DNA of 64,000 nt from Buddleja alternifolia (taxonomy: Eukaryota; Streptophyta; Magnoliopsida; Lamiales; Scrophulariaceae), in NCBI GenBank assembly GCA_019426215.1, contig CM033401.1:7507134-7571133 (forward strand). Reading direction: 5' to 3'. The notes under the pieces are model-generated. The model did no database searches and was not told the DNA's origin. It saw only the letters and a program-made list of their open reading frames with translations. Below, piece by piece: positions 12,001-22,900 of the stretch. A program made the position numbers and the translations under genes. Position 1 is the stretch's first letter; every line of letters begins with the position of its first letter.

Positions 12001-13421
12001 GGCAAGTCAGAGAAGGCATGGATCAGATCTGCAATTATGAAAAACAACAAATAAAAACAAGTTCATAGCAATACTTTTTGGATTATAAATGCAAGAAAAC
12101 ATAGTAACAACGAAAAAGAGGACAATTAGGCCCTAATTGGAGCCTATCATTTCTATTTTCCTATTTTTCAATGATTCTTTCACTAAAAGTGTATTTGTCT
12201 GATACATCTTAAAAACATCCCAAAAAATGCTACCATAGAAATTCTCTTAAAAAATCTCAAATTTCCTTGAGAAATAAATTTGTTGGACATTTCTATCAGA
12301 TTTTTATCAATTAAAAATTAAATTATTTTTTTTACTATTAATTCACGATTTGACAATTTACCTAATAATTAAAAGGCCATTGTCTGCCGGTATATCAACA
12401 GAAGCATCAATATAATCACATATCTTGATCAAAATGACGCTAGATGCCAAATAAGATTCACTTTGACTATTTTAACGAGTGTAACTAAAAAATATCTAGA
12501 TTTTCTTATAAACAAAAGCTCATAAAAAACAACTTTTTCTATAAAAAAAAAAATATCACATCACACATAATTATTGCACTTTTTTTATCACTGGAAATCT
12601 CATCCATACACACCTTCATCTTCTTATTTTACTAAAAAAAAATAAAAATTCTACTTTTTAATATGGAAAATGACGGGCCATCTAACAGTGGCCTTATACT
12701 CCTAGGGGCTAAACGATTTCTAACCTTGAATTAATTACAACCATATATATAATAAGACTCAAATATAATGCACCATATATGACTAATGTTGATTATTTCA
12801 GGATTTAAAATCGCATAACTCAAACTAATGAGGAAAAGGAAATTAATCAAACTCCATTTTCTTGGGGTGTATATATATATATATAAAGAATAGATAAAAC
12901 TAAAAGAATTAAAGGGAGCCACTCACCATACCATCTTGAGTGACCAATGGATAATCAGAAGCACTAAGATTGATAAACCAATCCCACTCTGCAATCCTCA
13001 ATAGCATTGACATAGCATGGAGAGTGGTAGCAAGCATGGTTGGACCCCTATAAGTGACCAAATTACCCTTCTTCACAATCCAAACATTCCCAACTTCAAC
13101 AAAAACACCATTGCTAGACACAAATCTAGCTATCTCTTGATGTTCATTCTCCGGTGCGCCGCGATCGATATGGATCAAATAATGATTTGAAGGGTGATAC
13201 AAAGCAAGGAGTAGTCTCTTGAGCTTCATAGTGTCACCATTTGATGCAGATATCAAGTAAGCAAATGTGGCATTGTAGGGTTTAATGGTGTCTTTTGGGA
13301 TTATGAAGGTTTTTGTAGGGTTGAAAATGGTGATGGGGTGTGTTTGTTTGGTGGGAATGTAGAGGAGGGATAATAGAAGTGAAGTTAGAATGAAAGAGAT
13401 CATGAAGATTTTGATTTCCAT
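6003..13421 (-). CDS. GT14 family glycosyltransferase (GlcAT14 / core-2-I-branching type), 4 exons
   Basis: Exons on the minus strand: 13421-12932, 12028-11953, 11605-11490 and 6511-6003. All introns are GT-AG and the phases agree (490+76+116+509 nt = 396 aa plus stop). Residues 6-22 form a signal anchor, typical of Golgi type II glycosyltransferases. The PF02485-type domain starts near residue 53 with YLISASNGD, followed by LIHIDRGAP, TYRGPTMLATTLHAMS and DWFINLSASDYPL. Exons 2 and 3 give the family stretches around DLNFVQHTSHLGW and PIIIDPG. Exon 4 gives NLPRTLLLYYTNF, SSPEGYF and VNHDLHY. Family members add beta-glucuronosyl residues to arabinogalactan chains in the Golgi; that substrate is inferred by family. 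Intron 3 is unusually long (4,978 bp) and loaded with transposons. No coding damage is seen. Confidence 0.93.
6747..7189. mobile_element. Non-autonomous CACTA (En/Spm) element
   Basis: It begins CACTACAACAAAAA and ends TTTTTCTGTAGTG (reverse complement CACTACAGAAAAA), flanked by a 3-bp duplication ACT (6744-6746 and 7190-7192). The interior is packed with GTGACAA/TTGTCAC motifs in both orientations, the subterminal repeat arrangement where CACTA transposases bind. At 443 bp it has no transposase. It sits in intron 3 of the GT14 gene. Confidence 0.92.
7744..7921 (-). mobile_element. tRNA-derived SINE
   Basis: Read on the minus strand, it carries a Pol III A-box-like stretch (TGGTCCAAGTGGTAAGCAGC) and a B box (GGGTTCGATTCC), followed by a tRNA-unrelated body and an A-rich tail. 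It is flanked by a 17-bp direct repeat TTTTTTTACTTTCTATT (7727-7743 and 7922-7938), as expected for LINE-driven insertion. The layout resembles Au-type plant SINEs. It is not a functional tRNA gene. Confidence 0.9.
8411..8852 (+). mobile_element. Non-autonomous Helitron (442 bp)
   Basis: It starts with TCTATATATAATAAAAC, the classic plant Helitron 5' end, and finishes with CTAG at 8849-8852. A perfect 8-bp stem hairpin (CCCGTGCC-TT-GGCACGGG, 8824-8841) lies seven bases before the CTAG. It is inserted between A (8410) and T (8853) with no target duplication, as Helitrons do. There is no Rep/helicase ORF. It lies in intron 3 of the GT14 gene. Confidence 0.92.
8875..8990 (+). repeat. Degenerate SINE-like relic
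   Basis: A TTAGTCCAGTAGT stretch and, about 45 bases on, GGTCATGGGTTCAATTAC resemble worn Pol III A and B boxes. No clear tail or target duplication was found, so this is only a candidate. Confidence 0.3.
9980..10177 (-). mobile_element. tRNA-derived SINE (second family)
   Basis: Read on the minus strand, an A-box-like TTGGCCCAGTGGTATAAGG lies near the 5' end, and the element ends in CATCCCTTGGGAAAAAAAT. It is flanked by a 12-bp direct repeat TTTATGTTATTC (9968-9979 and 10178-10189). The B box is degenerate. The length (about 198 bp), A-rich tail and long target duplication fit a SINE inserted in intron 3 of the GT14 gene. Confidence 0.8.
10190..11082. other. Intronic AT-rich sequence, no clear feature
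   Basis: Part of GT14 intron 3. Near 10730-10900 there is a TTTGTTTGGGAAATTG-like segment reminiscent of MITE ends, but no matching right end or target duplication was found. Confidence 0.4.
11083..11232. repeat. Short inverted repeat, possible MITE
   Basis: GTGGATCGGGAGTGTTG at 11083 is matched in inverse orientation by the segment ending near 11232 (reverse complement AGTGGACTGGGAGTGTTG). The true ends and a target duplication are unclear. Confidence 0.4.
12029..12931 (-). other. Intron 1 of the GT14 gene, nothing notable
   Basis: A 903-bp GT-AG intron, AT-rich with a short TA run near 12872-12885. I see no mobile element with defined ends. Intron 2 (11606-11952, 347 bp) is likewise plain. 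Confidence 0.7.
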
Positions 13422-14652
13422 TTTGAGAAGAAGGTTTTGAATTTCTTCTTGGTTTGGATCAAAGATGAGTTAGATTCTTTGGAAATTGATATAGATTTAA
13501 TTGAATTGAGAGAAAAACATGTAAAGGGTTGGGCAGTTGGTAACTTGGTGGTTGTTGTTTGGAGTGTGGATAGAGAGAGAGAGAGAGAGAGGGGATTTGT
13601 AGAAGGAGCTTAGGAAGAGTGTAGATGGGATCTTTAGGCTTCCTTTCTTAGAAGGGAAGGGCTCAAACTTTCATTTTTTTTCTTGCTCTCCTTGATGGTT
13701 TGGTACTTGGTTTAATAATGAGTTTGGCCCAACTCTTAGGGGTTTTGGTAGGGGTGTTTGTGGTAAGGTTTTGATTTTTGGTTTTTAGCTAATTTGAAAT
13801 TGAATTGCCAATGCAATTTTTTGGTGGAGAAATTTTAAATTCTTAATTTGAAAATAAAAAAAGGATGCGGTCTTGATCGATTTGGGTGGCTTGGAGCAGT
13901 TTGCAATTTTTAACTAAAAGAAAACGACTCAAAAACAAAACTAAAAATACATATTTCAGGATATTAGCAAAAAAAATAGTACTACTCTTTTAACATTGTT
14001 TAACCAAACGTGGCAATATATTTCATATAGACAAAGTTTAGCACAAAAACACTAATCCAAACAAACTACATTATATAATCAAAAACTTCGTCAAAAATTA
14101 AACATTGGGACAATGTCATCCTACTAATATATATATAGTGATTCGAATTGGTGCGGTTTGGTCCAAAATTACCACCAAACCGATTTGGCGATGCGGTTCG
14201 GTTCAGGCGATTTTACAAAATTGTTGCCCGGCCAACCTATTGTTTGATTAAGCTTATTGAAAAAAAATTATAAATTCCAAATCTTATAAGCTTACTGAAT
14301 TTAGATAATTTCATATTGTATCGTTTCACTTTCACTGATTGTGTTACAGCTTGTTGGATTTCATGAGTCGGGTCGTAACCCGTTGCCCAGATTGCATCCA
14401 TAATTGGTTGGCATTAGGACTCTTCCAGATAGAGTAGGATAGATTCTTAGGGTGATCTGAAAAACTCATCTATTTAGTTAGACGTATCTCCTTAAAGATC
14501 ACACATCAGATATGACGTATCATTCACAGAACATCTGAGTTTCGTATTCTCACATACTCTCACCTCTCTCTCCTAGAAAGGTTGTTTGTTTCTCCCACTT
14601 AGAGAATCACCAGTTTCTCCAAAGGTTTAAGACATGGACGAATAGTGGAAGC
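13422..14652 (-). promoter_or_regulatory. Probable 5' UTR and promoter region of the GT14 gene
   Basis: The sequence upstream of the minus-strand ATG at 13421. A (GA)n tract at 13572-13592 reads as CT-rich in the gene's direction, a common feature of plant core promoters and leaders. No convincing TATA box could be chosen over others in this AT-rich DNA. The exact transcription start is unknown. Confidence 0.45.
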
Positions 14653-14655
14653 TTA

Positions 14656-15107
14656 GGCTCTGTTTGAATGTGTTTTCATTTCATTTTCAACCGTCATTTT
14701 CTAAAATGTATGGGAGAACGTGTTTTTTGATTTTCGTGTGAGAAAAGTGAAAAAAGAAAGTGTGTTTGGTTGTGTTTTTGAAAATGGTTGAAATTTGTGA
14801 GTATGATGTGTGAAATGATTGAAAAGTAATGATTAGATAATGGTGATGGGTGAAGAGAGAGGAAAGAGAGAGATGGTGGTGATGGGTGAAGAGAGAGAGA
14901 GGATGGTGATGGGTGGATGTGAGACAAAATGTGAGATAAGTGATGTGAAATGTAATTTTAAATAAATGATTGAAATTTTTCGGGAACGTAAAAACAAGAA
15001 TGAAAATGAGAATATTTTCAGTTAAAAACAGTATAAAGTGTGTATTTTTATTTTCAGATGAAAATGAAAATGGAAAAAGTGGGATGAAAACACAAACAAA
15101 CAGAGCC
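14656..15107. mobile_element. Tourist-like (PIF/Harbinger) MITE
   Basis: It begins GGCTCTGTTTGAATGTG and ends with the inverse of GGCTCTGTTTGTTTGTG, flanked by the 3-bp target duplication TTA (14653-14655 and 15108-15110). At 452 bp it is non-coding; the simple GA/CT-rich interior near 14855-14905 gives a spurious ORF. The terminal motif is shared with the elements at 17148 and 41133. Confidence 0.87.
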
Positions 15108-15110
15108 TTA

Positions 15111-16041
15111 GCAATTCAAAAGCAAGTCTTCATGCATTTCTAACATTTTTTGTTATTTTTTGCTATTTTTCTGTTTTATTGATAAAATCAACTTTAAATT
15201 TTTCAATTTTTTTTTGACTTAATCTAACATCTAGCACTTCTCTACAAGTAGAAGCTTTTTCCTAACAGCTTTATAAATGTTTTTGCAATATGTTGGATCT
15301 TATTTTAATATTAAATTTTTTAAGTGTTTGATTAAAATAAGATAATAAATTTTGTATAAGTATCGACTTATGAAATTAAGACGACTGAACTATTGAGATT
15401 TGTTACAATCTTACAAAACAAATTAGTATATTTCCTATTTATTTGTAAGGAGCTTATAAGTTCCTTAATATTTTTATTTTGGGAGGTTATAAGTTCTTTC
15501 CCAAAAATATATTCAAACATTTTTTATGGAGCTTATAATTAAATTTCTAAATATCTTATAAGATGATTTGAGTTGAGAATTTTATAAGCTTACCAAATAT
15601 TCTCTTACAAAAGTAGGAGTAATTTTATAAATTGAATATAATAAATTTTTAATCATAACTATTTATAAAAATTATTAAAATAAATCAGACTGCAGTTGGC
15701 CAAAAACTTGGGCTTTTAGCATTTTTATATATGCTGGTTATTTTGCACACTTCAAAAATATTTAAAGTGGTTTTGATTAGTTTAGGTTGACAAATACTTC
15801 CATTAATCATGAGAAATTGAAAGATGTTTTGGTTTGAGTGCAAATCACTTCGAGAGTCCAACCGCTTAAGCAAACTCAATCTATAAAGTTATTAATTTGT
15901 TATTAGAAAGAAAAATGGAAAATGTGTGCTATTAAAAGTGATGGTATAATTTGATGTTACTAGGAATGGTTTTTGTATAATTTGGTTTTGACAATATTTG
16001 ATTTTTGGTTAATGTGCTTTATAAGCTTCAACTTAAGTTGA
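15111..16041. other. Intergenic AT-rich DNA
   Basis: No gene seen. Several worn copies of a CTTATAAG-type motif occur near 15450-15600, similar to the inside of the MITE at 16286, probably the remains of a related element without definable ends. Confidence 0.45.
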
Positions 16042-16285
16042 GGAATTAAGTTACCTAGATACTTCCTTCAGAAGATTAGATTAGGCCATTAAGTAGTTCA
16101 TGATATCTTGTAGCTCCCAAATATTACTTTGAAGGACTAAAAAATATCGACTTTAAGTAAATGATATGTGCAGAGAAAAAATATAAAATCTGGAGGGTGT
16201 AAAAAATAAGAAAAGTACTTTATATATACCATCATTATATTACATTTTTCACATTAGGAAAGTATTGATGTAGTAGATCTACTAA

Positions 16286-16735
16286 GAGGTGTTTAGCTAA
16301 ACTTATAATCTCCTTAAAAGAGTTAAGATATTTAAGAACTTATAAACTCTTACAAAGTGTTTGATAAATTTTCTGTTAAAACAACTTTCAAGCTCTCAAA
16401 ATACGGAACAGATCTTCTATCTCACAATGTTGTCACATCATTGTGGGATTGACAAGTGTTCAATAAAAAAAAAACTACTAATAATAATTCAAATTAAAAG
16501 GACAATTGTCAATTCCACAATGATGTGACACCATTGTGGTACACCATTGTGAAATAGAAGATCCGTTCCGCTCAAAATAAGATGTTAGGAGTTTATAAAC
16601 TCTTAAAAAATAAGTAAGGGGACCCCAACTTATTTTTTAAAATTTTATAAAATAAAGAGTTTATAAGCTCCCAAAACATCCTATAAACATTAATAACTTA
16701 TAAGCTCTTTAAAATAAGTTAAGCCAAACACCCTC
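16286..16735. mobile_element. PIF/Harbinger-type MITE (host of a nested MITE)
   Basis: Termini are GAGGTGTTTAGCTAAACTTA and the inverse of GAGGGTGTTTGGCTTAACTT, flanked by TAA (16283-16285 and 16736-16738). The uninterrupted site is visible in copy B near 19428. It is interrupted by the MULE-type MITE at 16404-16570. Confidence 0.83.
16404..16570. mobile_element. Small MULE-type MITE (167 bp)
   Basis: Its ends, CGGAACAGATCTTCTATCTC and the inverse of CGGAACGGATCTTCTATTTC, carry near-perfect inverted repeats. A 9-bp target duplication CTCAAAATA flanks it (16395-16403 and 16571-16579). The same family recurs at 49292-49401. It is nested in the MITE at 16286-16735. Confidence 0.88.
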
Positions 16736-16889
16736 TAAATTAATTAGTCATAACAATTTCTTGCCAAAGTTAATTAGAGTAGATTGTGTAACGAGCAATG
16801 TGATGCTAGCATATTTTCAGAAAATTTAATACTCTTGGGCCTTCTGAATGCAGACTCCTCTAAAGATTTTCCTTTATAAAGGTGTTAGT

Positions 16890-17058
16890 GGGCTGTTTTA
16901 TGCTGGGTCGAAACCAGCTCAGCTGTTGGATCCCCCCAATAGGGCGGGAGGGGGAGGGAAGGGTCATTTAGCAATTTAATCCCCCCCCCCCCATGTGGGG
17001 GATCCAATGGCTGTCGTTGGGCTGAGACTAATGATCTCGGCCCAGTATAGAATTTCCT
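16890..17058. mobile_element. hAT-type MITE (169 bp)
   Basis: It is flanked by an 8-bp duplication GTGTTAGT (16882-16889 and 17059-17066). The right end, in inverse, reads AGGAAATTCTATACTGGGCC and resembles the left end of the element at 25443. The interior has a C run near 16981-16992 and the palindrome-like GGATCC/GGGGGATCC segments. Confidence 0.72.
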
Positions 17059-17147
17059 GTGTTAGTGTATATTTCACATAGACGGCAATAGTTATTAAAT
17101 TAATAAAGTGTCAATAACATAGCTAAAATAGAAAAAATGTACCCTTA

Positions 17148-17575
17148 GGCTCTGAATGGTTGTGTTTTTAAAAATGAATTTTGAGTTTTTATTGGAGAAT
17201 ATGTATTATAGAAATTCATGTAAAAATATTAATTTTTTTGTTTGTTTGGATGTGTTTTTTGAGAAATATTTGGAAATTGTGTAGATGTGATATAAAGTTG
17301 ATTGAATCACTTATATATGTAATGATAATGAGAGAAAAAAATTAGAATAATATTTTAGTCATGATAAAATAAGAAAGAAAATTTGTTGGATAGTTGAATT
17401 ATGTAATTAATGAAAAAAGAGAATGAAGTGATTGAACTGATAAAATGATGAGTAGTTATATAGAAGAATGTGTAATAGAATTTAAAATTTAAGTATTTTT
17501 TGTAAAATTTACCCTGAAATGTGTATTTTTATTTTCTGGTAATTAAAAAAATAAAAATACACTTAAAAAGCACCA
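17148..17575. mobile_element. Degenerate Tourist-like MITE
   Basis: The left end GGCTCTGAATGGTTGTG follows TTA (17145-17147) and matches the family at 14656 and 41133. The right end is worn and was placed by comparison with copy B, where the sequence runs through without it (near 19730). Confidence 0.5.
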
Positions 17576-17982
17576 CCGTGGTATTTTTCTTGAACGCAAC
17601 AAATAATTTAAAGAGACTTTTGAGAGCTCCCATTGTGAGGTCAAATCCACACTAAGCATTAAAGGGCAATACAAATCAGATTCATGTGTTCCTTTCTTTC
17701 TTTTGTTGTTTTCTTTTTGACTGTTTGTAGAGTGAAGAAACGAATTAATTGACAAACATTACACATTAATACATTATGGACTGGAAATATGACATGAAAT
17801 TAAAGAGCAATATAAATATGAAATGATAGGTAAAACACCATTACTTAGAAAAATATAGTACATCAATATTGTTCTCTTTTTAATTGTGTGTAAGATGTAT
17901 TACCTATTATCTTTATATTATATACTCATTGATTTTTTAATACCAATACCAAAATCTATAAAATTGCAAGAAATGTTATATC

Positions 17983-18697
17983 GTAGATCACATAATCCTC
18001 CATACAGGGGTAACACTCTAGCGCTCCGAACTCGCTCATGCGCTCCGAGCTTGAGAGCTTCACTCTATAACACTCTTAAAATTCTTAATTCTCGAATTAA
18101 AATTTAAGAACTAATTTAGGAACCACACTTGACGAAATAAGAATGATTTTTCACTAATAGTTGACATTTCATACGCATTCAATGAAAATTGTTTTAGTAG
18201 TAAAATAAGTCAAAGATTTGCCCTCAAAACAGAAAAAAAAAACTGAAAACAAATATAGATTTTGTAAAAAATCAATACCTATAACTTGTAATGTTGAATT
18301 TGAATATTTGGTGTCCTTTCCAATCAAGAGTTGGGACCTAAAACTAATATTATTATAATAATCTTTATCTTCTTTATTTCATCGTATATTATATTTTTTA
18401 AGCGTGATAAAAAAGAAATCACATCATCTTATTTTTAAAATTCAAGTTAACAAATAAGTTAACAAATATTTATTTTAATATGAGATAATCTTATCAAAAT
18501 AATATCTAAAGATAATTTGACTAAACAATTTATAATAGCATGTTAGATATATGACAAAATAAACTTTAAAATATATTTATATTATATAGGCTCTAAGGCG
18601 CTCCCGCTCCCAATTTTTTTCAAATCTTGTCGCTCTACGCTCCCGCTCTGGCTCTGAGCTCCCGTTCTCGCTCTCGCTCCCGTTCTATGTGACTTAG
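17983..18697. mobile_element. hAT-type element with GC-rich CGCTC repeats at both ends
   Basis: It is flanked by 8-bp repeats GTTATATC (17975-17982) and GTCATATC (18698-18705), one mismatch; copy B shows the empty site near 25770. The ends (GTAGATCACATA and the inverse of CTAAGTCACATA) form short TIRs. Just inside both ends are clusters of CGCTCC/GCTCCCG-type motifs, strikingly GC-rich against the AT-rich middle, plausibly transposase-binding subterminal repeats. No transposase ORF. Confidence 0.72.
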
Positions 18698-19974
18698 GTC
18701 ATATCTGTAGTGTGTTTATAATGGTGGGTTAAATTCCACATAAAAATTGACTTTGGACCTTAGCTGGCCACATGGATATAGTTTGGGCCTCACTCCTAAG
18801 ATTTTACACCCACAAAACCATTTTTTGGAATTAATGTAACAAGAAATAGAAGTTTTAGTTGTCATCCAATCAAATCCAAGTTATCGATGAAGCTCAATTC
18901 TTCCAGCGAAACTGAGGCCCCAAAATGTTAAGGGTCTTAGATTCTACGCTCACCAACAAGGTGTGAGCCTTACAATAGTTTTATAGTAGTTGCTAACTGA
19001 TTGTTATAGTTGCAAATTGTTGAGATTAATAATATGGTTACTTGTTCCAAAAAAATTTATGATCCTAAATCTGTTTATGAGGTCCACAATCACTCCATGA
19101 ATGGAATATCTCGTTGTTTCTTATTGAATAGATGAGTCATGTCACGGACAATGAAAGGCAAGACTGGGGAATTAAGTTACCCACATACATCCTACAGGGG
19201 ATCAGACCATTAAGTAGTTCATAATTATCTTTTAGCTCCCAAATATTACTTTGAAAGATAAAAAATATGGACTTAAAGTAAATGATATGTGCAAAGAAAA
19301 AATGTGACATGTGGAGGGTGTACAAAATATGAAAAATATTATATATATATATATATATAGCACCATTTATATATACCATTATTATATTATATTTATACAT
19401 TTGGAAAGTATTGATGTATTAAATCCACTAAAATTAATTGATTATAATAATTTTTTGCCAAAATTAGAGGAAGTTGTGTAACGAGCAACGTGATAGTAGC
19501 ATATTTTACAGGTAATTCTATGTCAAATTGAATTCTCCGAGTATATACTGCATGTCTATTTTTTTCACACAAGTGTTTGTGTGGACCACACATAATATAT
19601 TTTACTATCTAAAAAATATAAACACAAACATCATTAGACTTGATATAACATAGATTTTTTCATATTTCATAAAGTATCAATGAGAGCGCTAAAAAAAAAT
19701 GAGACAGCTAAAACAGAATAATTTTGTCCTAGTATTTTTCTTGAACGCAACAAATAATTTAAAGAGACTTTTTTTGTGAGGTCAAATCAACCCGAAGCCA
19801 ATGAACAGTTGAAAAGTGCTTAAAGTTTAAGTTGAAGGGCAACACAAATCAGGTTCATATGTTCTGATTTTGTTGTTTTCCTTTTGACTGTTTGGAGAGT
19901 AAGGAAACGAATTGATTTTGACAAACATCAATATAAATATTTTTATTTTGGTGATACAAAGGAATTACTAAACA

Positions 19975-22900
19975 CTAACCCACGCTAGTTGACTCCAAAA
20001 GAAGTAGCCTCTCCAGGTCCTCCGGCGGATCTTCCATTATCTTTTTCCCTCTTCCAATATTTTGTCCCATTTTTGCTAAAATATCAGCACATTCATTTCT
20101 CTCCCTCAACACATACACAAGCTTGCATGTCCAAGGCTTTTTCAGAAGGTTTCTACAGTCCTTAATAAATCCTCCCAACGGGTGATCCGCAACATTTCCC
20201 GTTGAGACCAATTTCCAAACTACTTTGGAATCCACTTCTACTATGAGCTTTTCCACCCTTCTATCCCAAGACAAACCAAGCCCCTCCCTAAGGCCGAGTA
20301 ATTCTGCGGTGGTGATGGTGTGAGAGCCAAGTTGTTCACAAAAACCGATTATCCACTCACCATTGTCATTCCGAAGGATACCTCCTGACGAGGCTGTTTT
20401 CATACTTGATAAGTAACTACCATCCGTATTTAGCTTACACCAACCCTTAGGTGGAAGTTCCCATTTAAGACTTCCTCGATCTTTCCTTGATTTCTTCGAG
20501 ATGCACGGAAACACAAGTCCCATATCATTCACCATTCTCCTAATCTCAAAGAGACTGTCCTTAAGACACGTCTCCTTCCCTATGAAAAGAAATGTATTTC
20601 TTGTTTTCCAAATGGTCTAAATAGTGGCTAAGAATATATGGGTCCAGGGGCTATCCAGAAGCAGAGTGTTGCTTATAGTCCGACGCACATTATACCGAAT
20701 CCAATCTTCACAAGGAGTGTGCATGAACTCAAGCAAAACAGACGGGGTGACGATGAATTCCCACACATCCTTGGCAAACTTGCAATCACGAAGAGCATGA
20801 ATAGGATCTTCTCTTCCATTCCCACATCTAAAACAAGTGTCCGAATGAGCAAATCCCCTATCGAACCTTAATGAATTTGTAACGATGCCCCCATGTTGAT
20901 AAAGCCAAGCAAAGTGTTTAATTTTAAGAGGACAAGACAAATTCCACATCCATTCCCACGTTTGATTGTTATCCTCCACAACGCCCCGTACAACCGAATA
21001 CGCCGAGCTACATGAGAACTTACCATTTGGTGAAGCACACCAAATGCGTTTGTCCCTACATGTGGGATCCAACGGGATAAAGACGTTCTTGATTCTCTCT
21101 TTAACTTTCTCGGGAATAGGAGTTTTTAACCGTTCAAGGTCCCAAGCGCGACTATTGTCAAGAACCTCGCAAACACGAAAATTGAGTTCCTCCTTAAATA
21201 CGGCCTCTTCAATCAAATCACATAGAAACTCTTCTCCAATCCACCGGTCAAACCAAAGTGAAATGACTTTACCATTTCCAATCCTCCACCGGATATTCCC
21301 TTTCACGATCTTGGTACTCCTCACAATGCCCTTCCATTGAGGAGAAGAGTTAACGACGGGAGAACAATCAAGAAATTCTTTATTTTTCATATATTTCTTA
21401 CCAAACATCTCTTTCCATATGCTATCTTCTCTTATAATGAGTTTCCAACCAAGTTTCGAAAGAAGGGATATGTTTATCTTTCTAGCCTCCCAGATGCCTA
21501 AACCTCCAAACTTCTTCGGTTTAATAACCTTTTCCCATTTAACCGAGTGGACTTTCCTTGTATTACCATCTTGGCCCACAAATAAGATCTATTAAGCTTG
21601 TCCAACCGATCACAAATTGACGTTGGAAGCCAAGAAGATTGCATAATATAGGAGGGCATAGTGGTCGTAATGGATTGGATGAGTGTTGCCCGTCCCGCCA
21701 AATTAAGCATTTTGGCTTTCCAAGAAGATAGTCGTGATTGGACACGACCGATAAGCTCATTATAGAGCCCTGGGGATGCTCGATTATGCACTAAAGGGAC
21801 CCCTAAGTACTTTCCCAAATCCATAGTGCATCCAATACCAAGTTGACACGCAAGGGTACGCCTCAACCCTCTATCCGTATTTCTAGAGAAGAACACCTTC
21901 GATTTCTCTTTGTTGATCACTAACCCGGAACTAGAGCAAAATTTCTCCATGATACTCACGATAGTAGCCGTGCTCCTTCGGGTTGCTCTAGCCAAGAACA
22001 TCAAATCATCTGCAAAGAACAAATGTGAGAACCTTGGCCCTCCTCTACTCACGGCTAGGGGCTCCCAAGCACCCTCATCAACTTCTTGTTCAATTAAATA
22101 GCCTAATCTCTCCACACAAAGAACAAAAAGGTATGGTGAGAGAGGATCACCTTGTCTAAGTCCACACGTCGGGGTCAAAGGGTTAAGGGGCTCTCCATTC
22201 CACAACACACGAGGCTTAGAAAGTCCAATTGACTTTATCATAAGCCTTCTCAAGATCAAGTTTGATTATCATCCCTCCGGTTTTCCCTTTTCTCTTTCTA
22301 AGGCTATTGATCATCTCTTGAATAACAAGGATGTTATCATGCGTTCCTCTACCTGGAATGAAGCTACTTTGGAGAGGGAATACCAAAATTGGCATAAGAG
22401 TCTTTAAATGAAAGGAGATCGTTTTCGTTATCACCTTGTACACCACATTACATAGTGCAATAGGACAAAATTTCCTAATAGAGTCCGGATTTGCCTCCTT
22501 AGGAATCAAACAAATAAAGGTAGCACCTAAACCCTCATTAAACCACTTAGCTCGAAAAGCATTAGCCACCAACTCAACCACTGATTCTCCCACTTGCCTC
22601 CAATATTTTTGGTAAAAGAACGCTTGACATCCATCCGGCCCCGGGGCTTTATACGGGCTCATCGACTTAATCACTCCCCACACCTCCTCATGTGAGGGAA
22701 TCCCACACAACCCCTCACCAACACCGACCTCAATTTTTCTTTGTCGGGGGCTAAGATCAAGAGATAGGCCACGATCCTCTCCATGACTCGAGAACAAACC
22801 TTCAAAGTAGCTTGTGACATGATTCTTGAGGGTATCACTATCAGATTCCCACTAGTCCCCAATTTTCAAGGTGTCCACTTTATTTTTCCTTCGTCTCACA

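Larger units (their letters stand above)
16042..19050 (+). repeat. First copy of a direct segmental duplication (copy A)
   Basis: This segment is collinear with 19168-26130 once insertions are removed. Matching anchors include GGAATTAAGTTACC (16043/19168), TTGAACGCAACAAATAATTT (17591/19741), AATATAAATATGAAATGATA and the CCACAAAACCATTTTTTGGA region near 18815/25885. Copy A carries MITEs and a hAT element that copy B lacks. No host gene lies inside. Confidence 0.85.

Noticed and set aside
14694..14927. A Ser/Pro/His-rich minus-strand ORF
   Set aside because: It is a translation of the simple GA/GTG-rich interior of the Tourist-like MITE.
20638..21340. Plus-strand ORFs opposite the LINE-B RT/zinc-finger region
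   Set aside because: Shadow frames of the minus-strand LINE coding sequence.
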